Shown: positions 1 through 10,496 of the stretch, in pieces
Layout: each line of letters opens with the position of its first letter
Numbering within the stretch: position 1 is the stretch's first letter
Assembly (NCBI RefSeq): GCF_000764305.2
Contig: NW_025935962.1
Coordinates: forward strand, 264,512-328,511
Reading direction: 5' to 3'
Source: Hyalella azteca
Lineage: Eukaryota; Arthropoda; Malacostraca; Amphipoda; Hyalellidae
DNA length: 64,000 nt
Notes under the pieces: model-generated
Told to the model about the DNA's origin: nothing
The model's input: only the letters and a program-made list of their open reading frames with translations
The model's database searches: none
Position numbers and translations under genes: made by a program

Positions 1-204
1 TCTCTGGGGTGATCAGCCTCCACAAGGTCTGTGTTCTCTGGGGTGATCAGCCTTCACAAGGTCTGTGTTCTCTGGGGTGATCAGCCTCCACAAGGTATGT
101 GTTCTCTGGGGTGATCAGCCTCCACAAGGTTTGTGTTCTCTGGGGTGATCAGCCTCCACAAGGTCTGTGTTCTCTGGGGTGATCAGCCTCCACAAGGATT
201 GTGT
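1..204. repeat. 34-bp tandem repeat, six copies
   Basis: Six head-to-tail copies of a 34-bp unit start at 1, 35, 69, 103, 137 and 171, each beginning TCTCTGGGGTGATCAGCC. Copies differ by one or two bases and there is no spacer between them, so this is a minisatellite and not a CRISPR array. The array may continue left of the window. It lies just upstream of FAM114A; no function is evident. Confidence 0.95.
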
Positions 205-368
205 TCTCTTCATGACTTGCACTCCGGTGCCCGCGGTCCGAATGAGTATAAAACAATTAAATGCGTCAAAATTATGTATGGATTACATAACTTGGATTTA
301 CTGGTTATCTAACTAAGTGACTGTGATCAGTTGAGCATTTTTGTACCATAATTTTAGGAGTGGGTCAG

Positions 369-3300
369 ATGGCAAGTGAACGAGTTAATCGACAATATAT
401 GGCTGGTAAGATTGTAATGTATTTATCTTATTTCTAATTGTGCAGGTGTTGAGTTTAACAAAGAAATGGATCCCTCAAAAATGACACAAGACAATGATCC
501 ATCAGCTAATTCCGAAGATGTGGCTATAAAGGATATCACGAGCAACAGCAGAAGCTCGTTAGGAGGGCTCGGATTTGGTGGTTTAAGTTCCCTTGTTTCC
601 GGCGTTTCGGGCGCTCTTGAAAGCGCCGGCAGTAAAGTGAGTGAACTGTTGTTTCTGATGTTCCATGTATGTTTCATTGTACACTCCTCGAATTTTTTTA
701 AATGAATTGCAATCAAATTTGTCTTGTAATGATAAAGATAGGTTCCTTGAGGAACGTGGAACGTTTAAAGGCTCTAATTTAAATGCGGGTTTTTATTGTA
801 CTATAATTATTGTCAATTCGGTCGTTCGACCATGCAAACTAATGTGACGACTTTACGGACAGGTTGTGTATGGAGGTCTGGACACACTCGAGCTTATTGG
901 CCGACGTACAATGGATGTGCTACAAGAGACTGACCCTGGCCTGAGAGCAAAGAAAGATCGCATTCTGCAGCGAGTAAAGAAACCTAATCTTTCCGCCGTA
1001 AGTTTTATTTCGCTGCATAATTTTTTATTATGAATGTCGTAAGATGATTTATATGTTCCAGTTATGTAAGAATTTTTGTATTGTAAGGTGAAATTGTTTG
1101 AATTAAAAATAACCGTTTTTCTAATTCATGTATTTTAGTAAGTCATGATCTTAGTCTTTAGTGGTTGATCTTTCACCATTATGATCATATCGCATTATTT
1201 TCCAGAAGAACTTTGTGCCTTTGACATATGCAATCTTCTAACATACTTCAGGTGTTGAAAGAGGCAAGAGAGCAGGCCGTGGCCAATCCTCCTCCAGGCC
1301 TGGACAGCCCCACCAGCCCCGGACTTGGGTCTTCCACGCGAGTGTCGTTCTCGTGTCTGTGGAGCAACTGCACCGGTCCAGCGCACCTCGAAGCTCTCGC
1401 CCTCATCGCACGTCAGTGCACCGCCACTGCCAAGGAAGTCATGGCCAGCCTACCCGCTCTTGCTAGGGATGAAGTGCATCAAACTAATTCTCAAATTATG
1501 GTAAAATATTATCTTTTTATAAAATGCCCTCATTATATATAATTGTGCATTATTGTAATGCTTCTGGGCTGATGATTAAATTGTAGAAAAAATCGTTCAA
1601 CAAAAAACCTCTGGCCTAAAAATTGGCGGAAAATTTAGTGGTGAATTTATGGCGCACTGGGTTACAGGCTCTATCTGAAATCGAGGAAGAAAACTTGACA
1701 GGGAGCAGCATCATCTTTGCAGAGCGAGTTGAGACCACCATCAGAGATCTGCAGTTGCCTCTCAACGCTGACAACATAGCCCAAGTGAGTTATTCTTATG
1801 AAGTATACTTCCCAACATGTTTGAAGGAAATTGTAAAAGTTGGTATTATTTGACGAAATCCTTTGATTTGGAAAAAATTGTACTTCTGAGTATAAGACCG
1901 TAGGGCGTAGAAGCTGAAATATCAGTTTGATTAAATAAAATAACTAGTTAACTTTCTTGTACCATGGAATCAAAATGAAAAATAGTTATTTGTGAGATAC
2001 AAGTATTCTTGACTACCCAGATTAAAATCATTCTGACCTAACATTGAATACCGGTCTATTTTGTATCTAAAAAGTTACCTATAATTGCTCCTGAATAGTA
2101 ATTTCATTTTTTAAATGGTTTGAAATAAAAGAAATGAATTTCAAATGTTTTAGCGTTTTTTCTCATTTATGGAAAAAATGCACTATTGTGCTCGCCATGT
2201 CCGCCTGTCTGTCTGTCCGTCCGTCCGTGACCTTCAAGTTTTCGTCGACGAGAAAATGCGCTCTGTCACTCACTGCAGTGAGTACCGAGTTATATTTTTT
2301 AACTTCATTCACCAGCAAGGCGGTAACAGAAGTAAAAGTTCGATCGAATCCATTTCTTCCTTCCCCCAATGCATGTGCTTTTTTAATGAAAAAACGTACT
2401 GGGGTATAAGGTTGTTCATAGCCTACGTAACAATATCATAAACACTGAACGGTATGTAAAAACCCTACACTGAATTGTCAAAGAGCTTCCGTTCTTTTCA
2501 AATTATTGTAATCTGTGTGCAGTGTTGGTCGGACTTGTCAGCGATGAGCGCGCAGTACAGTGAAGGCAGCGTGTCGCTGCTGGAGGCCGTGGCGTCGGTT
2601 GAGGCGGGCGGCAGCACCATTGAAACAAACCTCATCGGTGGCTGCGTGGCGCTGGTTGAGCGGCTTGTGGCCATCGCCCACAAGGCTGCTGAGCTCAGCC
2701 TAATAAGTGGCGAGCAGCAGCAGGATCCGCTTAAGCTAGCAGCCAACTTCCGAGAGTAAGACATTCAATAATTTCTTTGGATACTTGATCAATAATATGA
2801 TTCCTTATAGCAACAATATAGTGATGCTAGGCAATGAAGAAAGCGCAACACAATTCTTTAAGCCAAGTATGGAAAAAGTCAGTTTCTCATTGATACAGAA
2901 TTTACAGATAAATTACATGGTTTCGCTTAGTGGTACAGGAAGATTGTGTAAATTCCATAAAAATATTTAAACAAAAACTCGTAACTAAGTAGTTTAGAAT
3001 AAAGAATAACATTTAATTGCTTCAAGAAGTTTAGTGGTATAAAATATGTTAAAATGGACTCGTCTTTGGTCCATCATTAGCTAAACATTTCAAATTTTCA
3101 CATTTTCTTGTTTAAGATTGGTGGTGCTGGGTGGCAGTCAGCTGGAGAGCTGCGCTGATGCTGTGTGCGCCGGTCTCTCCTCAACGCCCCAGCAGGAGCA
3201 TCTCACGCCTGTCATAACTAACATCTACATGCAGGTAACGTTTTCTTCTGCAACGAATACTAGAGAAATAGTCTGTTCATTTGCAATCGTTTTATTCAAT

Positions 3301-3688
3301 TAGAAAGTGTTGTATTTCAGCCTCTGTTATCCAACGCCATACGTGAAATAGAGGAAGCCAGCACAATAAAATATGTGAATGTGACAAGTAAATAATCGAA
3401 ACAAACATAGAATGGGTTTAAATTGCAGATTTACTCGCTAATGACGCAGAAGTTTGTACAGAATTTCATGTGAATAACATGTTCAGTTAGGCATTTCTTA
3501 GCTCAAATAATACTTGTACTAGTGGAATACCCGAATACGCCGTACTCAAGTTACTAATCATATTTCCCTCAATGAAGTTGCTACCATTGCAGGTTTGTGA
3601 AGGCAACAGCTGCCTACAGCAGTCCTTAGTTCATCTGTGCACGACGTTGCAGCTCGTGGTAACCCAGCGCGCTGCTGCTCTCCTCTGA
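369..3688 (+). CDS. FAM114A: FAM114A (NOXP20-like) protein, multi-exon
   Basis: Exons read: 358-405 (tentative), 446-636, 863-997, 1252-1500, 1668-1784, 2523-2755, 3117-3234, 3321-3380 (donor uncertain), 3593-3688 with stop TGA. Phases close, giving 392 residues from ATG 466 or 411 from ATG 369. The family match rests on GGLDTLELIGRRTMDVLQET after the first intron, the AHLEALALIA segment, and a C-terminal helical part that includes ITNIYMQ and SLVHLCTTLQLV. This is the FAM114A layout of Ser/Gly-rich N-terminus, GGLD(A/T)LE(F/L)IG motif and helical tail. The family has been linked to Rab2/Golgi trafficking in animals; nothing here shows that directly. Vertebrate FAM114A2 is longer (about 500 residues), so a 5' exon may be missing. 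The 358-405 exon would need a 40-nt intron and is weak. The acceptor at 1668 has a poor pyrimidine tract; another within 1620-1667 is possible. The last exons are duplicated inverted at 35824-36371. Confidence 0.86.
2160..2307 (+). repeat. Dispersed 150-bp repeat (TCTG-rich family)
   Basis: The unit runs from a TTTCTCATTTATGGAAAAA-like start through a TCTG/TCCG microsatellite to GAGTTATATTTTTT. Related copies lie at 23185-23310 (+) and 29508-29690 (-), both in NAT10 introns. This copy sits in a FAM114A intron. No coding capacity is seen. Confidence 0.8.
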
Positions 3689-4740
3689 GCGCCACTTGCC
3701 CACTCGCCGTAATGATTGGTCACATTCGCAGCTCCTGATCTATTCTTTTACTCTTAAGATTTGAATGTAAGGTTTGAAGATTAGAAGGTAAATTATCTTC
3801 AGTTTGAAGTAGTATATTGTGTTCAGGCTTCGATATTTTGTACGAATTATGTAACGTATTATACGTTATTTAGTTACATAGTTATCTCTACTCTATATAG
3901 ATTTTATACGTTGGTTGCAACCTTTATCAATTGTTAAACCGAAGCAATGAAGCTATTATGCCTCTATTTTATTGAGATATGATCAGAAGTTACTCGTGTG
4001 GCAGTACAACGCACAGCCGAAATAATTTCGAAAACGATCGTTATCAGTCTTTAAAAGTTTCATGTATCTTGCATGAAATACGGCGAAATCGTTTTGAAAA
4101 GCCACGAGAGAGCCACACAATTAGTTTTTGAATCTTCGAATGCATTAGGAGAGTTTATTCCAAATTTTATCTTTGCTGTTCTAATTACTCTTAAGTGGTT
4201 ATTCCGAAGTATATTTCAATAATAAACATTTTGTTTGAATGTCTTGAAACTTTGTTCCGAGACTATCGAGAAGACAATACCAGTAAAAATCGAAGACACT
4301 CAGTTTCACAATATTCACTTGTACGTATAACCGCTGTGGGTTTCCATGAAAGATTGAACGAGATTGTTTTTTTTTAACACGAACTTGAACGATGTTACTG
4401 GGATGTGACACCTCAGCATCTGAGTGAGTGATAGGAACATTCCTACAATCAAAATAATCAAAAGTAGCAGGATTTAGGGCGTTAATCATACACGCGGTGA
4501 TTAATGTGGCATTTCATATCTCGGTTTTTTCTGTTTCTTCTAAGTCAGACTGGCATTGAAATGTTCAATATCATCGCGTTTTCTTTTGTGGAAGTGAAGA
4601 TCTGGTCTTTCTTCTTCAGTTTCCTGAAAGGTAGAACACGAGTAAAACATTATAGCTTTGGGTATGAAAATAGCCAAGCTCTTCTAAATATAATCCGACG
4701 TGAAGCAAAATTTCAATTCCGTTAGTATAATACTCCCGTA
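2285..4740 (+). other. Arm a (left copy) of an inverted duplication
   Basis: This segment matches the reverse complement of 34740-36530. It covers the last FAM114A exons, the FAM114A 3' UTR and spacer, and then the last exon and part of intron 17 of NAT10 on the - strand. The right copy lacks about 700 bp corresponding to 2430-3135. FAM114A exon 3593-3688 and the shared part of exon 3117-3234 are base-for-base identical between copies; introns and UTRs differ by scattered substitutions and indels. See the finding on the staggered-break inversion. Confidence 0.88.
4501..4623 (-). pseudogene. Relic of NAT10 last exon
   Basis: On the - strand, a CAG acceptor at 4624 is followed by ETEEERPDLHF and then KRKRDDI, matching the real NAT10 exon 18 at 34850-34975. 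The relic has an in-frame TAG soon after the NASL motif, a 3-nt net deletion (123 against 126 nt) and several substitutions, but still ends at the matching TAA (4503-4501). No other NAT10 exon lies nearby; similarity stops inside the intron-17 sequence near 4740. It is a leftover of the breakpoint duplication and not a retrocopy, because the intron flank is present. Confidence 0.9.
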
Positions 4741-4774
4741 CTGGAGACCATGGCCTTTACTTTAAAAAAAAAAA

Positions 4775-4893
4775 AAGTTAAGAGATCTCAAGTTCATCAG
4801 CCAATAATTGACAGTCTATCGAGCAAAATCCACCAATCATAGACAAGAAAATAGGTCGTAAGTACTTACGTTTACTTAGCGAGTTTTGAAAGT
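4775..4893 (-). mobile_element. Short MITE-like element (ACTTTCAAAA ends)
   Basis: This stretch is the inverted counterpart of 8010-8145. It shares the ends (TTTGAAAGTATGGCCC and CTTAACTTTTTT) and the centre, which includes CACCAATCATAGACAAGAAA. The termini form a short imperfect inverted repeat. It is non-coding and sits just past the left edge of arm a. Confidence 0.6.
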
Positions 4894-5167
4894 ATGGCCC
4901 CATGCAATGAATTTTACTTCACTGCTACTTCAGTAGGACTTGCGTATTGGTATATTTCGTATATATATTATTTTGTATGTGTATTTATACACCAGTGGAA
5001 CAAGAATGACATAAAGTATTTTTTCCTTGTTCATAAATGTGCAATAGCCAATATGTCCCCCCTTGTGCTGCACGGCAAACAGGTAGCCAAACTCGTCCCA
5101 CGCGCGAAAAAGCATGTCTTCTGTAACTGAGTGCACCGTATCAGTGATACGGTTCTTCAGATCAATC

Positions 5168-5474
5168 AGAGTTGCTGGCAGAGGCGGGACGTAAACAGAG
5201 TTGCTGGTAGAGGCGGGACGTAAACAGAGTTGCGGGTAGAGGCGGGACGTAAACAGAGTTGCTGGTAGAGGCGGGACGTAAACAGAGTTGCTAGCAGAGG
5301 CGGGGCGTAAACAGAGTTGCTAGCAGAGGCGGGGCGTAAACAGAGTTACTGGTAGAGGCGGGACGTAAACAGAGTTGCTGGTAGAGGTGGGACGTAAACA
5401 GAGTTGCTGGTAGAGGTGGGACGTAAATAGAGTTGCACAGAGTTGCTGGTTGGTAGAGGCGGAACGTAAACGGC
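5168..5474. repeat. 29-bp tandem repeat, about ten copies
   Basis: The unit begins AGAGTTGCTGG and ends GGACGTAAAC (29 bp) and is repeated about ten times with scattered substitutions. One irregular junction lies near 5430-5460. There are no spacers. The reverse strand is open for about 90 codons across it, but only as a repeat artefact (LYQ/PATL reiterations). Confidence 0.93.
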
Positions 5475-5579
5475 TTCCTTGACGTAACCCCATAAGAAAT
5501 AGTCACATGGGGTGAGATCAGGTGATCTCGGTGGCCAGAAGTGTAGGGCCAGATCTTCACTGAATAAGCGTCATACCCA

Positions 5580-5790
5580 ACGCTCAGGACGTGACTGATT
5601 CAAAAAGTTTCAGACATCAAGATTACAAAGTTTTGAGAAAGTGGAGAAAATTTTTGAAAGTTGAGAAATTTAAAATTTTGGAATAGTTGAGAAAATTGTA
5701 TTATCTTTCGCTTTCCATTGGCATATAAATAAGTCATGTTGAATTTGTCTAAATAAATACGAATTTATGAAATTGGGTTCATCATTTAGA
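5580..5790 (+). repeat. Dispersed AT-rich repeat R1, copy 1
   Basis: A block containing TTTTTGAAAGTTGAGAAA and GAAATTGGGTTCATCATTT recurs at 7600-7775 and 17905-18115. It is non-coding and may be part of a composite unit with the LINE tails next to it. Confidence 0.75.
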
Positions 5791-5884
5791 ATGACTATGT
5801 ACGTGAGGTATGGGAAGCGATTTGGACCTTAGCTTCAGGACAAGATGTTTTCTTTAGTGGTAGGCTAAGATCGAGGACGATCGA

Positions 5885-6400
5885 AAGGCTTTGGCAATAT
5901 TCTCGCTTCGAGTCACCGACATGTGGAACAGCCTCCCTGATAGCATCGTTGGCGCTCCCAGTATAAACGCCTTCAAAAACAGACTAGACGAAGCTATGCA
6001 GGAGCGTATGTTCAGTCTAAAAATGCCTTGCAACTTACGGACCAGGCAATAAGTCCAGCAGCTATCTCAATCAATAGTCAGTTATGGAAAGATCGGGTTC
6101 CAAAGGCCGGATCCCTTGTGGAATCAAGTCGCGAAAAGTACAAGAATTGGCAACAGGCCATGGGCCTATTTCTTCAGTGCCTACACTTCTATTCTATTGT
6201 GAGCGAAACGGCTTTACGACGTTCGTTCGTGGCGGAAGCATCATGTCTATAAATGAACATGACACTTTAGTAGGAGACCCCCGTTTTGCCACTGGCATAA
6301 TCGTAGTGATGTAATACTCACTGTAGTGGGATTAAGTCGGCCTCACGGTCGGAGGTGTTGGCCGTGTACATAAATCTCTGCTATAGCATAGCATAGTGAT
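5885..6400 (+). mobile_element. Non-LTR retrotransposon 3' end (RT C-terminal tail and UTR)
   Basis: The interrupted reading around 5910-6010 resembles the extreme C-terminus of CR1/jockey-type reverse transcriptase polyproteins (VTDMWNSLPDSIVGAP, then NAFKNRLDEAMQE). The following 3' UTR continues to about 6190. The part from 6195 to 6390 matches 47450-47650 inverted. It is degenerate and not functional. Other tails of this family lie at 7850-8000, 17690-17830, 18670-18945, 47175-47445 and 58600-58945. Confidence 0.78.
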
Positions 6401-6589
6401 GTCGGCGCTGAAGAATATGCCTGTCGCCGAATGCCGATTGCTGTACTTTTCGTGACTTGTTCACAAGATATCTAAAAACAGATCATTCTACTGGATCTTT
6501 TCCAAACTGTTGATAGTTTGAAATTGTTGAGTTTTCACTTTCTGACGGCATGATAGTCTTACGGTTGTGGGATTGATTGAAAGCTAAGT

Positions 6590-7105
6590 CTTCTGCTAAG
6601 GTTTACTTCCACACCGAAAGAGAGAGCAACCTGCTCGAGCCGAAGACCAGAAGCTAGAGAGCGATAGGAGAAGCGGGTGCTTCCTCTTACAGGGAAATAA
6701 GGCAAGAGACATAAAAGTTACGCTAGAATCCGACAACTCGCAGTNGAGGTTAGGCTTCAGATAGCATAGTTCTGTTCCAAAATTTATCGTCCTTCGACGA
6801 GTGGCCGTTCGACCGAGGGCTTGTTCGACGCACGGCCTAGATATGATTGTCCAGAAGTGTTGAAGGCTACGTTCCGGAAGGCTACGTTCCATTACATCCA
6901 GGGCAGTGGTGGTCTTCGGCAAGCGACCCCAAACAAACAACTGCTTCGTCGCTTCTGCATCTAGGAACACGAAGGAGCGTCTGATCAGTCCAAGAAGTTT
7001 GTTGGATTTATTAGCTTGCGTTTCACTATGCTTAGAAAATTTCATCTCCTTGTCGACATAAACTCCCAAATCTTTTTCCACACTAGACTTTTCAATCATT
7101 ACTCT
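6590..7105 (-). mobile_element. Chimeric fragment: LINE reverse transcriptase joined to foldback repeat
   Basis: Reading on the - strand from 7099, the first part (EKDLGVYVDKEMKFSKHSE, then LLGLIRRSF) is the late RT region of the LINE that also occurs at 59416. Near 6935 it switches into GRLPKTTTALDVM and onwards, which is the arm sequence of the foldback element at 60384-60662 and 61370-61570. The apparent 167-codon ORF is therefore an accidental fusion of two repeats. It includes an N at 6745. Confidence 0.75.
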
Positions 7106-7139
7106 CGCGTTGCAACCATGTCTACATTGTTACCAACCA

Positions 7140-7610
7140 CGACGTGTTGAGACGAGTCCTGAGAGTGGAGATGAATGCGTTCACTTATCCCAGGCATTAG
7201 TCTTTGAATCCTTGTCCTCAGGTGTATCTCGTACAAATATTTTACATGGGTGGCACCAAATATATGCCGTCTGACATTTATAAATTAGTTTTACTACCAA
7301 CAACTGTGGTTATCATATAAGAAATTTCCACTTAACCCAAAGAATTTGTTCACTTTACACAGCACAAGGGCTGTATGATTTTCACTCGGTTCTATCGGTT
7401 CGAAATTCGACTTGCTTCCCGTGAGTGTGGTAATTCCTATCGATATTTTAACGAATTTATCACGGCAACCACGCTGAATGAATTCTACGACTGTCAGTTC
7501 AGTCGTAATTTTTAGATTTAATACCAAAATAACTGGGATATCAACTTGGAATTCGCCTCTAACCCAAGGTATTACAATTGTACAAACGCTGTAATAATTT
7601 CACCAGAAAA
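7140..7610. repeat. Duplicated block, copy 1
   Basis: This block closely matches 8735-9180, from CGAGTCCTGAGAGTGGAGAT to a shared end at TGTAATAATTTCACC. A third, inverted and more diverged copy lies at 46690-47165 in arm b. It is non-coding. The extra copy here, outside the colinear arm, suggests a local duplication on the left side after the inversion. Confidence 0.85.
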
Positions 7611-7775
7611 TTTTTGAAAGTTGAGAAATTTAAAATTTTGGAATAGTTGAGAAAATTGTATTATCTTTCGCTTTCCATTGGCATATAAATAAGTCATGTT
7701 AAATTTATGTCTAAATAAATACGAATTTATGAAATTGGGTTCATCATTTAGAATGACCCTGTACGTGAGGTATGG
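7600..7775 (+). repeat. Dispersed AT-rich repeat R1, copy 2
   Basis: Second copy of the repeat at 5640-5790, again followed after about 80 bp by a LINE C-terminal tail, so the two parts moved or were duplicated together. Confidence 0.75.
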
Positions 7776-7849
7776 GAAGCGATTTGGACCTGAGCTTCAG
7801 CACAAGATGTTTTATTTATTAGTAGGCTAAGATCGAGGACGATCGAAAG

Positions 7850-8000
7850 GCTTTGGCAATATTCTCGCTTCGAGTCACCCACACGTGGAACAGCCTCCCT
7901 GATAGCATCGTTGGCGCTCCGAGTATGAACGCCTTCAAAAACAGACTAGACGAAGCTATGCAGGAGCATATATGTTCAGTCTAAAAATGCCTAGCAACTT
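7850..8000 (+). mobile_element. LINE reverse transcriptase C-terminal tail fragment
   Basis: The segment reads VTHTWNSLPDSIVGAP and then MNAFKNRLDEAMQE, the same family as 5910-6010. It is cut off by the MITE-like element at 8010. Confidence 0.75.
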
Positions 8001-8009
8001 ACTGACCAT

Positions 8010-8145
8010 ACTTTCAAAACTCGTTAAGTGAACTAAGTACTTACGCTCTATTTTCTTGTCTATGATTGGTGGATTTTGCTTGAAATGCCGTCAATGATTG
8101 GCTGACGAACTTACGATCTCTTAACTTTTTTGAAAGTATAGGCCC
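8010..8145 (+). mobile_element. MITE-like element, second copy
   Basis: About 135 bp with terminal inverted repeats (CATACTTTCAAAACTCG and CTTTTTTGAAAGTAT), homologous in inverted orientation to 4775-4893. It is non-coding and interrupts the LINE tail before it. Confidence 0.6.
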
Positions 8146-8360
8146 AGTCTAGGTTCGGACGCACGACAGTAACAAACGGGAGCGCAGCCGTGCGCCACCA
8201 ATTTTGTACGGGAGCGCAGCCTTGCACCACCAATTTTGTGCACCTATGAGCCCTGAATCGAACGCCTTGGATCTCTCCGGACATCACGCTCGTGTATTCG
8301 AATAACCCTACCGATGTCGATGATGCTTCACAAATTCCCAGATCAGCTTCTTTCAATCGG
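8146..8360 (-). repeat. Partial foldback-family arm
   Basis: The segment with GGGAGCGCAGCCTTGCACC and GAATCGAACGCCTTGGATCT matches the arm of the large foldback at 60190-60290, truncated and partly repeated. It is non-coding. Confidence 0.65.
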
Positions 8361-8399
8361 TTTCCATTGTTGTCAAATGTCGATTATAACTATTGTCAC

Positions 8400-8650
8400 G
8401 GTTTAGAGACCCGTTCCCAGGCCAGTACCTAATCTTAACCCTTTTGTGTAGTTTCTCATTATCATGGTCTAGACCCGTTCTCAGGCCAGTACTTAATCTT
8501 AACCCTTCTGTGTAGTTTCTAATTATCATTGTCTAAAGACCCGTTCTCAAGCCAGTACCTAATCTTAACCCTTTTGTGTAGTTTCTTATTAATATGGTCT
8601 AAAGACCCGTTCCCAGGCCAGTACCTAATCCTAACCCTTTTGTGCAGTAT
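8400..8650. repeat. Tandem repeat of about 66 bp, four copies
   Basis: Four copies start near 8400, 8467, 8531 and 8598. Each contains AGACCCGTTC, AGGCCAGTAC and TGTGTAGTTTCT or close variants; the last is truncated. There are no spacers and no function is evident. Confidence 0.88.
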
Positions 8651-8734
8651 TCCACGTCACCCATATGAAATAAAGCGGAGAAAAATCTACCGGACTTTTC
8701 TTTCACTCCTGTTGAGCCATACAGTTGTGCCACG

Positions 8735-9180
8735 AGTCCTGAGAGTGGAGATGAATGCGTTCACTTATCCCAGGCATTAGTCTTTGAATTCCTGTCCTCA
8801 GGTGGATCTCGTACAAATATTTTACATGGGTGGAACCAAATATATGCCATCTGACATTTATAAATTGGTTTTACTACCAACAACTGTCGTAATCATATAA
8901 GAAATTTCTACTCAACTCAAAGAATTTATTCACTTTACACAGCACAAGGGCTGTATGATTTTCACTCGGTTCGGAATTCGACTTGCTTGCAGTGAGTGTG
9001 GTAATTCCTATCGATATTTTAACGAATTTATCACGGCAACCACGCTGAATGAATTCTACGACTGTCAGTTCAGTCGTAAATTTTAGATTTAATACCAAAA
9101 TAACTGGGATATCAACTTGGAATTCGCCTCTAACCCAAGGTATTACAATTGTACAAACGCTGTAATAATTTCACCTATCG
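8735..9180. repeat. Duplicated block, copy 2
   Basis: Close copy of 7140-7610, and the copy that is colinear with the right arm (46690-47165 inverted). Non-coding. Confidence 0.85.
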
Positions 9181-10496
9181 GTAGGCGAACTTCATTCCCT
9201 TAATGTTGATTCTGTGTTTGACTAGCACACCTTTGACGAGTATCACGGGTTATATGTAGTAGGTTCATATGAACACGAATAATCGTTTAATCACAGGTCT
9301 TCGTTATTATCTATGTATGACATGTTATTTTGAAGGCTCAATTGCCCAAACAAATTGGCTCATAATTCCCATTTTCAACATTCATTTGGACGAAGGACAT
9401 CGTATGACTGCGTTGAAGGTATCAAATATCTACAGTAGGCTGGAGTAAAATAATGCTTAGAGCGGGTAGAATACACCTCTAAGCATTATTTTACTCTATT
9501 GTGCACCTCAGGATCAAACTTCGAGGATCGCTGAACACGAGTTGGAACTGTCATATTCTGAGTTGAAAAATACTCGTGAGTTTAACGACTTTTCTTTGAA
9601 CAGTCGGGGCTGTATCCTGATAGGTAAATTCTGAATTTTATCGAGTGCAGAGTAGTAGCGTGATTCAGCCTCCCTATTTTTTTATATTTTTTAGTTATGT
9701 CATGCTAATTTATTACAATTAATATTATATTAAAAAAATGCCGGAAAATTCTACATTTTACCTGGATTTGCTTCAAATTATATAAGCACAAAGTACTTCC
9801 TGCTTTCCTTTTTTATTGTACCGTAGTTGTTGGCTGCTTGTGAAATGAAAAATTCGCTCACAACTGTACGTCTTCTCGGGACTTCCTCTCCCTGCCCTCA
9901 AAACCTAGTGACGCCGCTGGTGCAGTGCGGTGATGATCATGTTACATTCACATTGACCCTTTTTTGATACCTAAATTGAATGAATGCGCCTACTATGAAT
10001 ATTTGCGCCCGTGTATCACTTATCAAAGAACCATGTTGGTAAGCAATCATTGTATTTTGCTTTAGTTTTTGCAGGTACCGTCGTGTTATGTCGATTCCTG
10101 AAGCGATGCACGAAAAAGATTCTATCCACTTCAGATATAATAGATTCTATTCGCTATTTCTATCATTCTATTCGCTTCAAAAAAAAATAATTTTAAAACT
10201 TCTTGAATAAATGTGAGTATAATATTTGAATGCGTTCCTCGTGCTTTCGATGATCACCCATACGAACACCATTGCTCATATGACCATGACTATCCATATG
10301 ATCAATATCTATAAATCCATACGTGTGACTTATTCCATCTATATGGCCATCCGTATGATGAATATATCTCATTTAACCAATATAACCTACATAACTACTA
10401 TTGAAGGCTACGTTGAACCGTATGGCAAATTAACTATTTTTCATGTTTTTTTCGGTTTTACTGGGGGTCTTCATCTAACTTGCATAATTTTCAATC

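Noticed and set aside
1..204. Possible CRISPR-like array
   Set aside because: The 34-bp units abut with no spacers and the window is eukaryotic; it is a minisatellite. The same holds for 5168-5474 and 8400-8650.
3321..3404. Alternative FAM114A last exon ending at TAA 3393
   Set aside because: A phase-0 donor inside it joins in frame to 3593-3688, whose sequence matches the expected family C-terminus better. An alternative isoform cannot be excluded.
6596..7099. 167-codon minus-strand ORF as a gene
   Set aside because: It is a chance fusion of a LINE RT fragment with a foldback arm and contains an N; neither part is complete.
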